The notes under the pieces: generated by a model
Database searches by the model: none
What the model was told of the DNA's origin: nothing
Seen by the model: only the letters and a program-made list of their open reading frames with translations
Made by a program: the position numbers and the translations under genes
Source of the DNA: a virus
Reading direction: 5' to 3' (one strand)
DNA length: 64,000 nt
Virus record (IMG/VR): IMGVR_UViG_3300042935_001018
Span: 47,528-111,527 of that record
Part shown: piece after piece, positions 63,645-64,000 of the stretch
Layout of the letters: each line of letters starts with the position of its first letter
Position numbering within the stretch: the stretch's first letter is position 1

Positions 63645-64000
63645 CTATAAAATCTTGTATAACTTTCTTAGGAGTTTTTAAAATATACGCAGTATTATCC
63701 TGAAATCCAAAAGTAATGAGGATATCTCCCTGGTATTCTGCAATCCCGCAGGTAAATTCTACGTGACCGGTCAAGTATTTAAACTCTTTTGATATCTTAA
63801 CAAGATTCCAGTCTTTATCCCAAACCAAGAACCGGTGGTAGTAGTGACAGTCTTTATTACCTACTTCGTTATACCACATATCTACTTCGTGGGTAACAGT
63901 GATGTAACCGCCTTCCCAAGGAATGACCTGAGAACCTCCTCTAAAATCTCGGTAACCTTGTAGGTAGTTTTGACTCTGATGGATAATCTTGCTTGATTTT
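63634..64000 (-). CDS. Glycosidase-like protein (GH130-like), 5' end outside the window
   Basis: The reading frame stays open to the right edge, so the ATG at 63879 is internal and the true start lies beyond 64000. The visible 121 residues include GGSQVIPWEGGYITVTHEVD, HRFLVWDKDWNLVKIS, and GHVEFTCGIAEYQGDILITFGFQD, resembling the repeated blade ends of the GH130-like fold found next to glycosyltransferases. It may act as phosphorylase or as a binding domain. Only the C-terminal part is visible. Confidence 0.65.
   Translation of the reverse strand, partial: KSSKIIHQSQNYLQGYRDFRGGSQVIPWEGGYITVTHEVDMWYNEVGNKDCHYYHRFLVWDKDWNLVKISKEFKYLTGHVEFTCGIAEYQGDILITFGFQDNTAYILKTPKKVIQDFIDGQ

Noticed and set aside
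1-64000. Prophage or plasmid interpretation
   Set aside because: No integrase, repressor, attachment repeats, partition or host genes were seen; content is lytic-phage throughout, though the window is only part of the genome.

Overview
This window looks like a stretch of a large lytic, contractile-tailed (T4-like) bacteriophage genome whose host is probably a member of the Bacteroidota, most likely a flavobacterium. The phage assignment rests on T4-type proteins: tail sheath, tail tube, gp26-like baseplate protein, tape measure, LysM and hub baseplate proteins, gp32-like single-strand binding protein, UvsX recombinase, gp41-like helicase and class I ribonucleotide reductase. The host assignment rests on two independent signs: ten promoters of the form (T/G)TTG-N19/20-TAT(A/C)TT, which is the Bacteroidota primary-sigma pattern, and a phage protein ending in a type IX secretion (T9SS)-like sorting domain. 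Almost every gene is on the minus strand, tightly packed with start/stop overlaps (TAATG, ATGA, GTGA). The only plus-strand gene seen is a small lipoprotein at 31.6 kb. I noticed no tRNA gene, integrase, transposon or CRISPR array.

Layout from low to high coordinates (transcription mostly runs the other way). 0-6 kb: small genes, GroEL, GroES, Hsp20 and a family-A DNA polymerase. 5.9-10.6 kb: a DNA-base modification block (QueF, a P-loop NTPase, a formyltransferase, a DpdA-like transglycosylase, a MazG-like hydrolase, GTP cyclohydrolase I and a purine phosphoribosyltransferase). 10.6-13.9 kb: thioesterase, T9SS-type surface protein, secreted nuclease, thymidylate synthase and a HAD phosphatase. 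13.8-17.4 kb: a sugar/surface-modification module. 17.7-19 kb: QueE and QueD. 19-25 kb: tail-fibre genes including a 1,477-residue collagen-like fibre. 25-25.9 kb: QueC. 25.9-32.2 kb: many small membrane and unknown proteins, a phosphoesterase and a cell-wall hydrolase, probably including lysis genes. 32.2-41.7 kb: ribonucleotide reductase and replication/recombination genes, with a second, divergent polymerase-A-like protein. 41.7-54 kb: baseplate, tape measure, tail tube and sheath. 54-62 kb: a tandem family of LamG-like adhesin/fibre genes. 62.4-64 kb: FkbM-type methyltransferase and a partial glycosidase-like gene.

The most coherent system is a complete phage-encoded 7-deazaguanine DNA modification pathway dispersed over 20 kb: FolE, QueD, QueE and QueC make preQ0, QueF reduces it to preQ1, and DpdA would exchange it for guanine in DNA. 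A PurN-fold formyltransferase overlapping dpdA matches the recently proposed DpdN role, so the predicted final base is the formylated form of dPreQ1. A purine phosphoribosyltransferase could recycle the guanine that DpdA releases. Other notable points: a probable +1 programmed frameshift (T7 slippery run) between the gp26-like gene and a C-terminal extension just upstream of the tape measure; a recurring intergenic TATTTATA motif, often directly after hairpin terminators, that may mark late transcription units; and two genes sharing an almost identical 5' leader hairpin.

All functional calls come from reading the translated sequence by eye; no database search was run.
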